A DNA stretch of 64,000 bases from Setophaga petechia (lineage: Eukaryota > Chordata > Aves > Passeriformes > Parulidae). The stretch is taken from contig JANCRA010000008.1 of NCBI GenBank assembly GCA_024362935.1, positions 32,420,557 through 32,484,556 of the forward strand. The letters are read 5' to 3'. The notes beneath the pieces are model-generated. The model searched no databases and was not told the origin of the DNA. It saw only the letters and a program-made list of their open reading frames with translations. Below are positions 48,551-61,641 of this stretch, one piece after another; the stretch's first letter is position 1, and every line of letters begins with the position of its first letter. The translations under genes and the position numbers were made by a program.

Positions 48551-51364
48551 TAAGTGGCACTTCACTGGAGAGGGGAGGGGGAACCTCCCTGCAGTTCATG
48601 GTAGAACAGGGCCAGCAGAGGGGCTTCCCATGTTCACAATATTTTCACTTCACCTGGCATTTAGCTCTATGTGAAGACCTGTTTAGCAGAAGGAAATGTT
48701 TTTTGACTATGACCTCTGAAGGGTTTAATTGGGATTTAACTGTTCCTATTTTTTCACTCCATGTGGGAGTCTGGAGCTCTGTTTACAAGGTGTGTCATAT
48801 CCTCTCAACCCCAGAGTCCTTCTCCCCCTCCTTTCTTTTTATGTTCTGGACAAACAGGGAGAAAGATACTTTTAAAGCAAATGCTCGTAGAAAAACCCAC
48901 AATTACTGTCCCTGATTTCGCTGTGAAAACTTTACAACAGCAGTACTGAAAAATCTTCCTCTACCCCTCCTACTTCTTCTAAGAGAACGAAAAAATCCAT
49001 CAAATTAACACATCAATGAGTTGATTGTAATCTCCAGGGTTCAGTGTAGCACTTTCTAGCCTCTCAGACAGGAGGCCAGCATGATTTATCAATGCAAACC
49101 TAATAGCATCAATATGAATCTAACTAAAAATCAATATTTCATTACCAAATTGTTAGTGAGAATGAAGAAAAATTGCCAGAGTCAGAGCATTCTCTAGGGT
49201 AGGAGCATCTGGAGTTCAATGTGACAAGATGAGTGATGCATGACTTGGGGCCTGGGGAAGGACACTGGGAGGACAGGCCACTACGTAAGGCCGAAGATTC
49301 ACGAAGAAAGCACTTTTTTTTTTTCCTAAAGCTTTCTCTAAGAAGAAAGAAAATGTCTGAGAAAATAAAAATGGAAGGCACACTGCTATTTACCTAAACT
49401 GATGCAAAGTAGCTCAAACAACTGAATCTGAACAGATTAGTCTCTGCTATGGACACCTACACAGAACTGGTTTTCACAGGAGACAAATGGGGAAAATAAA
49501 TTCAGTGGTCCAGATCCTGATTTCACCTACAAAGGACAGAAATTTATAATAGCTTTTACAGTGGAAATACTTTGTTTTCATATCCCATGTACTTGAAATT
49601 GGATTTGGTAGACTTGGGATTTTTTGAAATTTCAGATTTATGATGGATTTCTGTAGATTGCAACTGAAATGTGGACTGTAATCTTCTATCAAGAGTGCAG
49701 CACTACTCAAAATAGTGTGTTTGCTTGAAATGCATCCTGGTAATTAATGTGCTTCTTATTTAAAGAAACAGAGCAAGAAGTGCATGGAAGAGTGCCAAAA
49801 ATATATTTTAAGCATAACTTTATGGTATGTTAAGTCATAGGTCTATTCTGGCAGCATGGTAAGAGCTTACATATTTCGAACTGTGTAAAAATAAGAACAA
49901 AAGCACTGAAATGTAACTGTGATTTGAGGTTGTCAGAGACCCTTCCTATTACTCAGGTTCAGCATGTATTGGAGGATGATGGTTGGAGTTTTTGTGTCCC
50001 AGTACCTTTCATTCACTTGGGATATCAGAAAGTTATTTAAATGTATAACAGCTGCTGTACTGTTTGACACCTGCGTCTCTCTGGTTTGGAATGACCATGT
50101 CATGGGACTTAGGGAGCCCTCAATATTTTGGTTTTCATAGTCTTCTGAAGGGAAAGGTAGCACCCTTTCTGTGACCCTTAAATCTACAGCTTCTGGAATC
50201 AGATTATGGGTGACCCTCTCAGCTTTCAGATGTTGAAGAAAACTATTTCAGCTCTTGCACTGAGAAAGAATGATCAAAAGAATTCCAAAGGTTTGGAAAC
50301 CAGGAAAAAACCATAATCTCTCTAAAACTACTGTGAAAAGAAAAATTTATTAGTTATTTTTTACTTTTTTTTTTTTTTTTTTTTTTTTAATAGTCCCGAA
50401 GTTTCTCTAGTTCTTTTGTGTCCTTATTTGGCTAAGTCTGCTCCATATGGCTCCAGTCAACATTTTTTTTTAGAGGGAGAGAAAGAGAATTTCCAGGTTA
50501 GTTGAACTTATTGCTTAGAATAAAATTTCTCCTAGCCCCTGTGTTTCTAATTCTGGCAGCCTGTGATACATCACTAATCTCTAATTCCCTTACTCCCTAG
50601 GAACTGTCATTATTTTATGTATTGACTAATACAGTTGTCTCAGGGTAAATTTCCCCTGAAATCGAAGTTTACTTCTTGCATTAGAAGTGAAGCCTACTCC
50701 CTTTTATAAATGACAGACTCCTTTTATAACTTTGCATGCATTGGAAGCAGTCACACTAGAAATGTATGTGATTTTGTTTGTTTAGGTTTATGTTTTTGTT
50801 TTTGATGAGGTATTACCTGTACTTAAAACTGAGAAAATTGGAAGGCTAAATACCTATATTATGATTTCAACCTTTTTTTCTAAAAAAAATTCTAATGAAA
50901 CCAGAAGTATCAGTAGACAGGAAAGTTAGTGTCTCTGCTATAAGGAATTACTTAAAGGTATTAACATCAATAAAAAGTTCTTCTTTGTTTCCATTATAAA
51001 TTTATGTAGGCTCAAGCACTGAATGAAAACAGCATTTTATTTAAATATAGAGAAATTACAACAAATGCTTTGCAATACAATAAGTGAACACACTGTTTAA
51101 GTAGGCATGCTGTGTTAACTGAAAATACCCTTAGATAAATTATAAATGTAAAGATGTAAGTAATACCACCCATTCAGCACCCCAAGCAGCTTGACAAAAT
51201 TTTGAGGGTAAATCAGTTTCTAATCTGTATTGATTCTTCTGAAATGGTTTCTGCTTCACAGATCTCTTCCTTTATAACATTTGTGCATGCCTCTTCTGCA
51301 ATAATCACAGTAAGTTTTAGTTTGTGTTGTGGTTTAGAATTTGATAATGGAGCCTTTTGGCAAC
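48551..51364. other. Noncoding stretch, nothing distinct
   Basis: No gene recognised. It includes a T24 run at 50365-50388 and a T10 run near 49315-49324. An open frame of 122 codons (48547-48915, plus) has no family motif. Confidence 0.5.
50365..50388. repeat. T24 homopolymer
   Basis: Twenty-four consecutive T residues, the longest homopolymer noticed in the window. It is not clearly the tail of a minus-strand retrocopy. Its length should be treated as uncertain in any assembly. Confidence 0.95.
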
Positions 51365-51905
51365 TGTGCTGGTTTGTGCTGGGGTAGCTGGTAGCTACCA
51401 GTAGCTGGTACAGGGCTGTGGTTTGGATTTGAGCTGACAATGATGTTGATGACCAAGGGATGTTTTCATTATTATGGAGCAGAACTTACAAAGAGTCACG
51501 GCCTTTTCTGCTCTTCACCCCACCTCACCAGAGAGGAGACTGAGAGTGCACAAGTAGTTGGGAGGGACCCAGCTGACACAAGGGACAATCTATATCAGTG
51601 GGCTGGTGCTCAGCACACAGATCTAGGGCAAGAAGGAGGAAGGGAGCAATGTTGAGAGTGCTCATGTTTGCCTTGCCAGTCACCACCATGGGTGATGGAG
51701 TCCTGCTTTCCTGGGCATGCTGGACACCTGCCTGCCCATAGGAAGTGGGTGAATGAATTTCTTGAGTTCGTTTGCTTGCATGCATGGCATTTGCTTTACC
51801 AAGTTTTCTCACTTTTACACTTTTAATTTTCTCTCCCATCCTACCACGGTGAAGTGAGTAATCAGCTGGGTGGGGCTGAGTTGCCCCAACAACTCCAAAA
51901 CCACA
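51365..51905 (+). mobile_element. Solo LTR of avian ERVL-like endogenous retrovirus
   Basis: The sequence follows the common avian ERVL-type LTR from its 5' TG (TGTGCTGGTTTG at 51365) to its 3' CA (AAAACCACA, ending about 51905). Conserved stretches lie in order: GGCCTTTTCTGCTCTTCACC near 51501, CACCTGCCTGCCCATAGGAA near 51725, and GTTTTCTCACTTTTACACTT near 51802. No internal gag, pol or env sequence is attached, so it is a solo LTR. The region where the family keeps its TATA box (about 51617-51630) has decayed, and a segment normally holding the end of the R region is missing near 51800. Five bases on each side do not match, so a target duplication is not visible. It is old and inactive. Confidence 0.92.
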
Positions 51906-53599
51906 AATGAATTATTGTTGGAAAAATTGAGACAGTGACTTTATTTCCATGTAGACAGTAAATGTGTGCAAACATAAGTCAGAAATAAAACAGCATATTA
52001 AATTTATTTATTAAGAATTGACATCTTTATTAATTTGTATGGTCCACTTTCTGTTGGTGCTGTTTTTTCTCATGCATGTTGAAGTTTTTCTTCTACTTGA
52101 CATCGGTCTAGAATTGAATGACACCTTTGCTGCTATTGAACAGCTTAAAAATGGAAGACAAGATCCAATCAGACAGACTAATTCAGGTATCCAGTGAGGA
52201 TAGAGCCTGAATATTCACTGCACTTTTTTTGGAAATACAGAACTGTGCAAATCCTTGCTCAGGCTGAATGACACAGTCTGCCAGCCAATCATCCTTAGTG
52301 ATCAGTGAAAAAGAATGAAAAATATTAGAAAAGTAACATCTATAAAAGTTTTCAGAACTGCTTAACTTAAAAAACTAACACTCTTAAATAAATGATCTAG
52401 CATTAGCAACTTTCTTGATTGAAAGACTGAATTTATAGCAGTACCTTGTATAATCATTTGCTGCAGTTTTGCAAGGGGAATCTCCATTCAAAGGTCAATC
52501 GCAGAGGCTGAGCAACAATAGAGAATGATAGAGGACAGCCATGAGAATGGAAGACAAACACACCCAGTGGAAAGAAATCTTCTCTGGCGTTTTTTGTCTT
52601 AAGACTTCAAAGCAAATCCAGAGTAGATTTCACTTACTATTTGGATGTTATTTGTCTGTGCTTAGCAGGTGCAAACCCAGTGCCTCTGTGGGTGTGTCCC
52701 AGTCAGAGGTTGGTGGCAAATCACCTTATGCCTCTGTGTTGCCTGGTTTCTTCATTTGCATGGTCTGGGTAGGTAGAAGAATTATGTGCTGGGTTTGAAT
52801 TCAAATGTTGATATCAAAGTTGTGTGATGACAGCATGACCAATTTAACTTTTGGCATTTTATTTCTCATTGTGTCAGTAGTGCATCTTCTGCCTACCTCT
52901 GATCCATCTCTTTTTTTTGGACACCACCAGATAGACCAAACAAGTATGGAAGAATAATTTCTTATGCTTGCCTTGGCTTCAAACCAGTCGAGTTATGACT
53001 GCAGTCACCCTTTTCAGAGGAATTTGAACATTTGATATTTCTGTTCTGTAGATGTGCACAGAAAATAAATACAGGGCCTGAAGCAGAAATGAACTGAAAG
53101 GTGGATTGATCTTCTTGCTATAACTATTTGATACTTGAGGGGGATGGAAGACTTTCAGATTTTTCCTTTTGATGAAGGAAGAAGAGCTAATATTGGAAAA
53201 CGTAGGGAAGCACATATTCAGCAGTAATGGCTAATCATAGATATTGAAAGCTATAATGTGACTCACAGACATGCCATGCAAGGAGTAACTTGCAGTACTC
53301 TGCTCATTTAACACATCTTATCTGCTTTCATACCCACAAACAAAAGCAGGGTTTTGACCATTAATATCTGTGCTTCTCTGACCTGCCTTTCAGTGTTGCT
53401 TGTGCAGTGGGTAAGCAAAAGGCCAGCTGAGAAGTTTATTCTCTATAATGAGTACACTTCATGATATGATAGAGTCCTTGACAAGAGTGTTTTACAGAAG
53501 GAGTAGCTAAGTAGTAGCTAAAACATTGTGCTCTCTAAAGAGTAAATGCTTTGGCTCACTGCCAACTTTCTGTTTGATTACAAAGAAATTGGAAAGGGA
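51906..53599. other. Noncoding stretch, nothing distinct
   Basis: AT-rich DNA after the LTR, with no recognised gene or repeat. Open frames up to 85 codons show no family motif. Confidence 0.5.
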
Positions 53600-53990
53600 C
53601 ATCCATCCAGGTCTAATACAGCAATTGTTCATTTCTTTTAGAAAATAATGAGCAGAAAAACTATATTACAATAACTGAAACATTTGGCAATTTATTTATT
53701 TATTTGCATATTTGCAAGGCTTGTGGGTAAAATAGACACCTGCTAAATGTATGGTGTGACTGATGGTAAAAATGGGTTCTTTTCACAGGTTTGTTCTTTA
53801 CAACCAAACGGGCTTAAGAATTTTGCCATTTACATAACACAGCGTAAATTGTTTCACAGTAAATCTGCTTAGCAACTTTATTTATGGAAGAATGACATGT
53901 GCATTTTCTATGACACCTAATACTTTGGGGTTTTATTTTGTCAAAATTGTTGTTTTACTCCCTTCTCCCCCAATTATTTATAGTTAAGAT
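53600..53990. promoter_or_regulatory. Candidate element with POU octamer
   Basis: After a short TTTA run near 53690-53703 there is an exact octamer ATTTGCAT at 53702-53709, the POU-family site. Homeodomain and SOX-like words and a CpG at about 53808 (AAACGGGC) and 53845 (AGCGTAA) follow in non-repetitive sequence to about 53960. No coding frame. Regulatory role inferred. Confidence 0.35.
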
Positions 53991-56900
53991 CTGCTTAGGC
54001 ACTTTGTCTGAAAGGTAAGTTTCAATAGGATCCTGTTATAGTGTAGAATTCTGTGTTTGAAGTATTAATGTGTGGCACTTCTATGCAATGCTTTTTATTT
54101 ATTCTTTTCCTGCAGGCTTTCAGATGCAAAATAACATGAGATTTGGCCTTTTTAAAGTATTTAATTGCTGGGATGGTGAATCTGTCATGAAAAATCAGGA
54201 GACTTATATTATGCATTGCTTTCTTGCCAGTTTAGACACACAACAATACTTCCAGCTCTCCTTTCCACTGGTGCATAATAGATTTATTATTTTTATTGTG
54301 GCAAGACTTGGGGTTTGCATTTAGAGTCTGGTTAGGGTGAAAATGGGAAAAAAACCCATGAAAAGACATTAATTCCCAATCTCTCCAGTCTCTGGCCTGG
54401 GCAAAAATTTTGCCTTTTCTTCCTATATCTGCTTGTAGTAAAGCTGGGGGATGTGCTTTTGATACTTCCTTGTGCAAAATCCACTTCAAATTAATCCTAG
54501 AAGGAGGTTTTCTAGCACCCTGGATCTTTCTCTTCTCCCTGCCCTCTCCATGGGCAATTGGCTGACATGCATGTACATGGCAGTTCACATGAACTGTCAC
54601 CCACCCATCCCCACATGCACATTCTCCCTTGCTTCTCCTAGCCTAGAAATGTCTGAGGTTTTGTTGGATGCTTATTTGCCTCTTTTTTTTTCTCTACCTC
54701 TGCTTTCTATCAAGTTCCACACTGCTTGTGGCAGGTTACTGAATAAGTCAGCAGTGGGGTTCTTTGGCAGTTTTTGAGTTGTCCTCAAGTTCTTGGTTTT
54801 GTTGGTTGTTTTTTGGATATGATGTGGCCTTTTCCAAGGACTTCTGAAAGCCTTGGAGTAGTGAGTAGCCAGCTTCTCATTGGTACTTTGCATACCTGTC
54901 CTTGGGGATGGCTTATCCTCTGGAGTATTGGAGGGATTCAATGCTGCCCAAGAATTATTCATAAAGATTTTGCAAACTGATCAGAGCTTCAGGTGCAAGT
55001 TGTAGTGGAAATGTTGTGCTGAGAAAAGCCTCTGACCACACTTAGCATGGACTAAAATGGGTTTTCTCTATTTCCTTCAACAATATTCAAGTATTTAAGC
55101 TATTTTTTGTGCTGGGTTTTTGTTTTGTTTTGCTATTTTTTATGTTTACTCACAGAGTCTCTTCTTAAAAAACCCAGGGACTTCGAGGCTTCTTTTTCCT
55201 TGAGAGAGAGAATTAATCTGTGCTAAGGTCAGTGCTTCTCTGCCTGCATTGCTGCATTTAGCCAAATAATAAACTTAAAAATCAGACTGGTCCTTTGGTC
55301 CTTCTAAACCACAGTCAGCTATAGGACTGCTTGTTTTAGGAAGGCGAGTTTCATGGATCCTAAGGAATGAGGGCCTTGCTGCTTTGCTGCACTTTGCATC
55401 TAGTTTACACTGTTTAACTGTTTGGCTGCAATGTGAGGCTTAGCATGGAACAACAAATTCTACTCTGCTATGTTGGGATAAAACCACTGCTACCCATGGA
55501 GGTGTAAGGGTGAAGCCTGCATAGATAAGTCTCATTTCTGACTTCTACGGTTCAGGTAAGTGATTTATCCAATATCACTGTTTAGTGGACTGGAGGGAAA
55601 AGCTTGAGATTTCTGTAAGAGAACAATATTTAATATTCTAGTCTTTGTGGCATATAAGTGTAGAGGGTAAAGAGGAATATACACTTTCAAATCTACAGAT
55701 AAAAAAAAGGTTTTAAGGGAAAAGTATTTTTAACAGTCGCTTTGACTAACAAGAAGAATGGATGTTTTGTTGCTCTGAACATAGGGTGTTGGTCTGAATT
55801 TCAGAGATACTCAATGCACATTACAATTTTTACTCCTATTTTCTTAGTTAATTTAGGCATGTCACTTTAACCATAGTGTTAGCCACCTCAATAACTATTT
55901 TCTCCCTGTCAGGGCTGCATTGCCTGGAGCTACTTTCTTTATCACGATATTTGTTCACTTTGTGACAAGCATTTGCTAGGAAAGACAAATATCTTTGCTT
56001 TGCTCCTGACTTCTACACAACTCTGACTGGTACCACTGGAGTCTAGTGGTATAGGAGCATGAAATCATGTGGATGGACACATTTTCTGTAGAAAGAGAAT
56101 AGCTAATGAAAACAAAATGAAAAACAAAACCACCCAACTACTTGCCAAAACAGTAAGACACTGCTGCAGGACATGATTTTGTAGCATAAGCATCATGTCT
56201 AAAGTATTTACTATCCTTGAGGACACAAAATTTAGGCAGAATCAGCTTAGACCTTCACTCCAGAATTGTAGTAAAATTCACATATGTGTGTTTGCAGATT
56301 TCAAATGTGAAGCATTTTTGGACACTGCATGGTTCTTCTGTTTAAGAGAAAATGTACAATGGACCATAGAAGATAAAGGCTTTGCACCAGATATTCTCCC
56401 CACCCCTGCTTTTCTTTTTAACCAGGCAGTTTTCTGACCACAGAGTGTGCAAAGTGATTTGAACTGAAAGTCACTATTTAGGTACAGAAATATGGAAGCA
56501 TTGTTTCTGTGAAGAGTGGTTAGGAAAAAAGAGAAATTTCTGATCTACTGTGGTCTCTATCTACTTACCTCCAAATTCAAAATGAGGGAGGGGAGAAAAG
56601 TCCCTTCCAATTCATCTTAATAAGATTACATAAGTTGGCAAGTCTTTACTTTTATTACCCTGTCTACTCCAGCATCCTCAGCTAGAAGTCAAATTGTTGG
56701 CACAGAAACATCCACTTTTCTTGGTCTTGTTCTACTCTTCTTCCAGCTTGAGACTCTATATAGGATTAATCTAAAGGCAGAAAAAAGCATTAAGAAAAGC
56801 AATAAAAATAATTAACTTAAGTTTGATAGAGATATTCCCCCCTCCTTCTGCCATACCTTTGCTACAAATGTGCAAACATTTTTCCCTACAGTGGGAGGCT

Positions 56901-57179
56901 GAGAGGTGCTATTTGCTTTACTGGAATATAGCTTCTCCTCTCCATTCTCTGTTTGCCCCTTAAGTCTTAAGGGCTGTCATTAAGGGCTGCCCTTATGTTA
57001 CTGGAGCCCACTGTTGTTTCAAGCTAATCTCAGGGATCAGCTAAAGCCATCAAATCAACCATCTGCAGCTGTGCAGTGAGTCTAGAGGACTCCAAGTTCT
57101 TCAGCCTTTTTAATTTTTATCTTTTGGTCTTGTTTTGTTCATGGCATATTTATGACCAGTGGGATTGAGATGAAAAGTC
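53991..57179. other. Noncoding stretch with perfect donor-like site
   Basis: No gene recognised. An acceptor-like TTCTTTTCCTGCAG ends near 54115, and a perfect donor consensus CAG/GTAAGTGA lies at 55553-55561, but no sensible exon joins them. Open frames of up to 122 codons lack family signatures. Confidence 0.5.
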
Positions 57180-57740
57180 TTTATGTACATACATGAAAAA
57201 AAATCAGCGCTATACTATTTTTTTCTTTTTTCTTTTAAGGATATTTCATTTCAACAAGCTCTTTCTATCTAGACAGGGTTCTGCTTAATTAGATATTTAA
57301 ATGATTGGAGCAATGCTGTTTCTTTAACTCCTAACTGCAACAAACACATACGAAACACACTGTTGGCGGCATTTAATCAACAGCAGTCAATTTATCATTT
57401 TCACAGTTTTAGTGAGTGGTTATGAATCACTAAAATCACAGGTATTGTAGATGCAGCGTTGTGGCACTATCATTAACAAATATACAGTGCACAGAGGGAT
57501 GACTTGGTAATTGAGTGGGACTAATAAGAATACATCATTTAGCTGTATGTGACAAACTGTGCCTCAAAACACAGCCATGGAAAATTCACGTTTTGCTTAA
57601 TAAATAAATTACACAGCCAATGTATTATACATAATTTGTGTCCTCATGGATTTGAATGATATATAATGCATACTCCAAGTCATTTATTTATTAAGACTAA
57701 CTATATATATTGTAGTTGGGGAATTTTAAACTCTAGAGTA
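57180..57740. promoter_or_regulatory. Candidate conserved noncoding element, longest
   Basis: About 560 bp of AT-rich but complex sequence without simple repeats after the first 60 bp. It holds many homeodomain-type words (CTTAATTAGATATTTAAATG near 57284, GGCATTTAATCAA near 57368, TTGGTAATTGAG near 57504, TCATTAACAAATA near 57471), CpGs near 57351, 57367, 57458 and 57588, and an exact 9-bp inverted repeat, TTTTAGTGA at 57407-57415 and TCACTAAAA at 57427-57435. The density of motifs and lack of decay-like repeats make it one of the best enhancer candidates here. Conservation is not shown. Confidence 0.45.
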
Positions 57741-60700
57741 AGACCTGCATAGGTAACTGTTACAACTACTGAGTTTGATTGGGCAGCAAATGAGGCTGTG
57801 CATTTGGGGAGCTGCAAACACAGGCAAGTGTCTCTAATGTTACAAGCTCCAGAGTATTAATAAACTTCACTTTCCTCCATTAATTTGAGGGATAAGAGGA
57901 CTAAAGTTGGAGAACTAACTTATTCAGCGATGGAAACAAGGAATTTTTTCAATAAAAGGAAAATACCCATTGCAACAAGGAGCTTTGCTTCACTTGGGTA
58001 ATAACAAACCCTTCCTCTGTAATGTTTTGGAAGAGGCAGTTTTACACTTGTGGGCATCTAGGCCCATTGGCCAATTCAAAAAAGATAGCAAATAAAAAAA
58101 TTGATTCTCTTGAGCATCATAGATAGGCAGTAGATGAATATTTGACCCACAGATGCTTTAAAATACTTTCAAATAGGTGCTCTAAAGTTTTCCAGCTAAC
58201 ATACTCTGCAGCTGGCCTATAGCATTTTTGTTCAGGACTTCCACAATTTTCCACTTAAACTACTGCCATGTCCAGATTCCTCTGGGTTCTTTGTTTGTTT
58301 CTTTGCTTTTCATGGTGTCTAGGAGCTCTGATTTAATCTCAGGAAATGTTTGTTTTCTTCTAGCAGATTGACTAAAGCGTAGTATCTTGTAAGACCCTTT
58401 TATAGCATGTAAATTTGAATAAATTTTGGAAAAGTAATCTTTTGAAATGAAACTGGTTTTGTTTTAAAATATCATTACTGTTGTGAATCTCCAACTAAAA
58501 AGAAAGAATAAGTACTAAAAAAAAATAGCTCTTATCAAGTTGCATTGAATAACACTGATCAACCATCATTTCAGGTGTGCATTGAGAAATGCATACATAG
58601 AGTCAACAATTTCCACCTTGAGTTTCCCCTGAAACATTACCTGTAGACTGCATAAATCTGCATATGAACAGGTTTTTAGAGGGCGACTAGAATGGTCCTT
58701 TTTCTGACATTGGTGGAAAATGTTGCCTTGCTAAAAAGAACAAGCTGTGTGAAACCACCCAGACTAACCCAGGCTAATCTGCAAGAGGGAGGAACACTAG
58801 CTCTGGGAAGTGTCAAGGCTGATTTCTCAGCAGTTAATTATTTAAAAAAACCCCAAAACCCCAGCAAACAAAACAATACTTTATTTTCTTACTCCAGAAC
58901 TAAATGGTTTTGGTTTTTTTTGGTTTTTTTTTTTTTTTGTTTTGTTTTGTTTTTTTAATCAGATATTTCTAACCAATTCTGAAACATTACTGTGATTTAA
59001 AATTGCAGAAGCTTTATTCACATCTGAATTTCTTTGACACTGCAGAAGTGCCTGAGACTTCTGTTCTACTTTTGGGGAAAAAATCCCCAAACCAAACAAG
59101 CTACCAGATTTAACTCTTTATATGAATCAGGTTTTGGCATTAAGTCAAATCAAAGTTCCCAAGAGGAAACCTTCTGTGAATTTGCTTCCAGTAAAGTCTG
59201 AGTCACTCAATACACAGTCTTGAGCTAGTACAGATCTGCAGACAACAAAAAGAAAAAAGTTGATTGTTTCTGGTAAATTATCCATCAAGTTTGGAATGTT
59301 ATTATGCTTAGAATTTGAAGTGAACTGAATAACGCAAGTTGGATAAAGGAAAAGTGCAATATTAAGAGAGCCAAGTTTCTTCACACAGTTTTCTTTCCTG
59401 GGCATGGTTTCCTTTTTGGGGCTAGAAAGCAATGTGTATCAAGGTTTTAATCCTACCTGATAGGCAACATTCAACAGCATGTGTGACACTGCCCTGGATG
59501 GTGCTTTCTTAGCTGCAAACTTGGAGTATAACGCTTCACATAAGGAGGTCAGGTAGCTGTCAATTCTCCATTACTCGTTTCATCCTTAAATAGCACACTA
59601 GGAAGATATTCAGACTGGGTAATTTCCCCTTTTCTGAACGTTTTGGTGACTGCACTGATTTCTTCAGCTGATGCTTTTCAAAGCAGAGACCTGGTAGCTT
59701 CCTACCATCTGCTTGCTCAAAGAGCACCAGACAAAGGTAAATACCTTAATAACCATGAAAAGATCAGCTTTCACATCACAAATTAAACCAATGTGAAGCT
59801 TAGCTCTATTGATCTATTGTAAAGTATAAATGGATAACATGAATTTCCTAGCTTCCCAGAAAATAAGCACAAGGCCTTTGGAAATCAGCCTATAGGTTCA
59901 TTGATTTTTTTTCTTCAACAGAGTTGCATCTTACTTGAGAGCAGGCTTTTCATCTTTTTTTCTCTGGGATCAAGATGATCTTACAGTTGATTGTGTAGCA
60001 GACAATTTAAATTCAAATTGAAGCATAACTATATTTGTCAATAATTCAATACAGGGTGTAGCCACTAACTCTTCCCCAATTTGTATCACCAGTGCTTTGG
60101 TGTCTCTCCTTTGGCCCTGTCGTACTCTCTCTTTGCTACAAAGCAACCAGAGCTGAAACTTCTAGAGAAATTCCACTAACTACTAGTTATCTTAAAATAT
60201 CCTTCACCCAATGAAAAATAGCCAAAGTGCTAAATTTTCACATCTCCAAAACACACCAGTACAAGTATTACACAAACTGACCCAGCCTGGTGAAAGCAGC
60301 CTGGTGCTCACGAGTGGTGGAGTTGGGCTGGGTTACAAAAACCCTGCCTGCCCTGGCACTAAATATATTCTGAGGGTGAATAACTACTGATCTTAATTCT
60401 CTGTGAAAGAAATGAGTGAAAGTATGGCATGCCAGTGAACTTATTCACCTTCTTTTCCAGTATTATTTGGACAGCTTTTAGCTGCATCTGTCTGCTTCCT
60501 CCCAGCTCTTCTCAAAGAAAATAGTGAGACTCAGAGTAAGATATGGATTTAATTGCAAAGCATCGTCCCCTCTTTTAATGCTTGTAACAAGCCAATGATC
60601 ACTGAAAGGACCCTTGGTATAATAATGTGTAAAAAAATATATATACTGATTAAGGCTGCTGGGTAATAAAATGTCCTTGGTATAATTTGAGTCATTTCTC

Positions 60701-61598
60701 TTTGTGCTTCTATCATTAACCCTACAAGAGCCAGTGTCTGCATTTTGGTGCACTGTCTTGTTAGTCTAGCCTTTCTGGTCCCCCAGAATTAAACTTATGC
60801 TAAGAGGACTGCAAGATAAAAATGCAGGCACAGGGATGGTTAGGCCCCTGCAGTCACCAAGATGAATTAAATAATTTAAATTGACCTAGGGGCCTGTGTG
60901 TAGAATAATCCTCCACTTAGATGACCCAGTGATTCTTAACTCATTTCTAAGTCTGTATCCAGTCAATGTGAAAGTGTTAATGTTCCTGTATCACAGTACA
61001 CTGATTACACTTATCTTTTTCATACCCAATAACCAGAGACAATGATTATATTATTCATAAGATATTTTTACCTGAAGTAATAAAGCATGCAGCTTTAGTT
61101 ATTATTTCCTAATCTTTTTTTTAACTGTACTTTTTTCTCCAGCCCCAGGGATAACCCTACAATTTATATTAAAAAACATTCTTCCCTTGCACACCTTTCT
61201 TTTTTTTATCTCTGTCTATGCAAAGCTGGTATAATTGTATCAGCAATGTGTTTATGTGAACATTCTTGTAGCTTTCAGGGGATACTAATGCTGCAGGGCT
61301 AGCCAAAAAAAAAAGCTTCCCTTCTAAATTGAAAAATAAAACTGGAGAGGGTTAATGTGGGAAAAAGAGGTTTATATCAGTACGTCTTATCTTACCTTAA
61401 TCAGGTAATACACAAGGCAAAAAAGTCTGACATGTCCACAAACAGTTACTGCGCTGCCTGCCATATGCTGCCCCAGTGTTCCAGATGGACGGAGAATCTG
61501 TGAAAGTCATGTTTCATGAGCATTCCCTTCAGGCTCCCAGGAACCTCCAGGACACAGCTGGAGAGATGTATGCACACACCAGTGTGGCAGCGTGGGGG
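57741..61598. other. Noncoding stretch, nothing distinct
   Basis: No gene recognised. It contains an A/C-rich then T-rich low-complexity block at 58846-58957 and CCTTGGTATAAT repeated at 60612-60623 and 60675-60686. Open frames of up to 95 codons show no family motif. Confidence 0.5.
58846..58957. repeat. A/C-rich and T-rich low-complexity block
   Basis: AAAACCCC-type words near 58846-58865 are followed, after about 40 bp, by a T-rich run with GG and G interruptions (58907-58957). The T part may be an expanding GTTTT simple repeat. Confidence 0.8.
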
Positions 61599-61641
61599 GT
61601 GTGTACGTGTGTATGTGTGTGTGTGTGAGAGAGAGAGAGAG
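61599..61641. repeat. GT then GA microsatellite
   Basis: Interrupted GT units (with ACGT and ATGT) run into about eight GA units. It is a compound dinucleotide repeat and likely polymorphic. Confidence 0.95.

Noticed and set aside
56581..56620. Possible CR1 3' end (AAGTCCCTTCCAA)
   Set aside because: Only about a dozen matching bases; no further CR1 sequence on either side.
58846..58865. AAAACCCC words resembling ciliate telomere repeats
   Set aside because: Two units only, in an A/C-rich low-complexity patch of a vertebrate genome.
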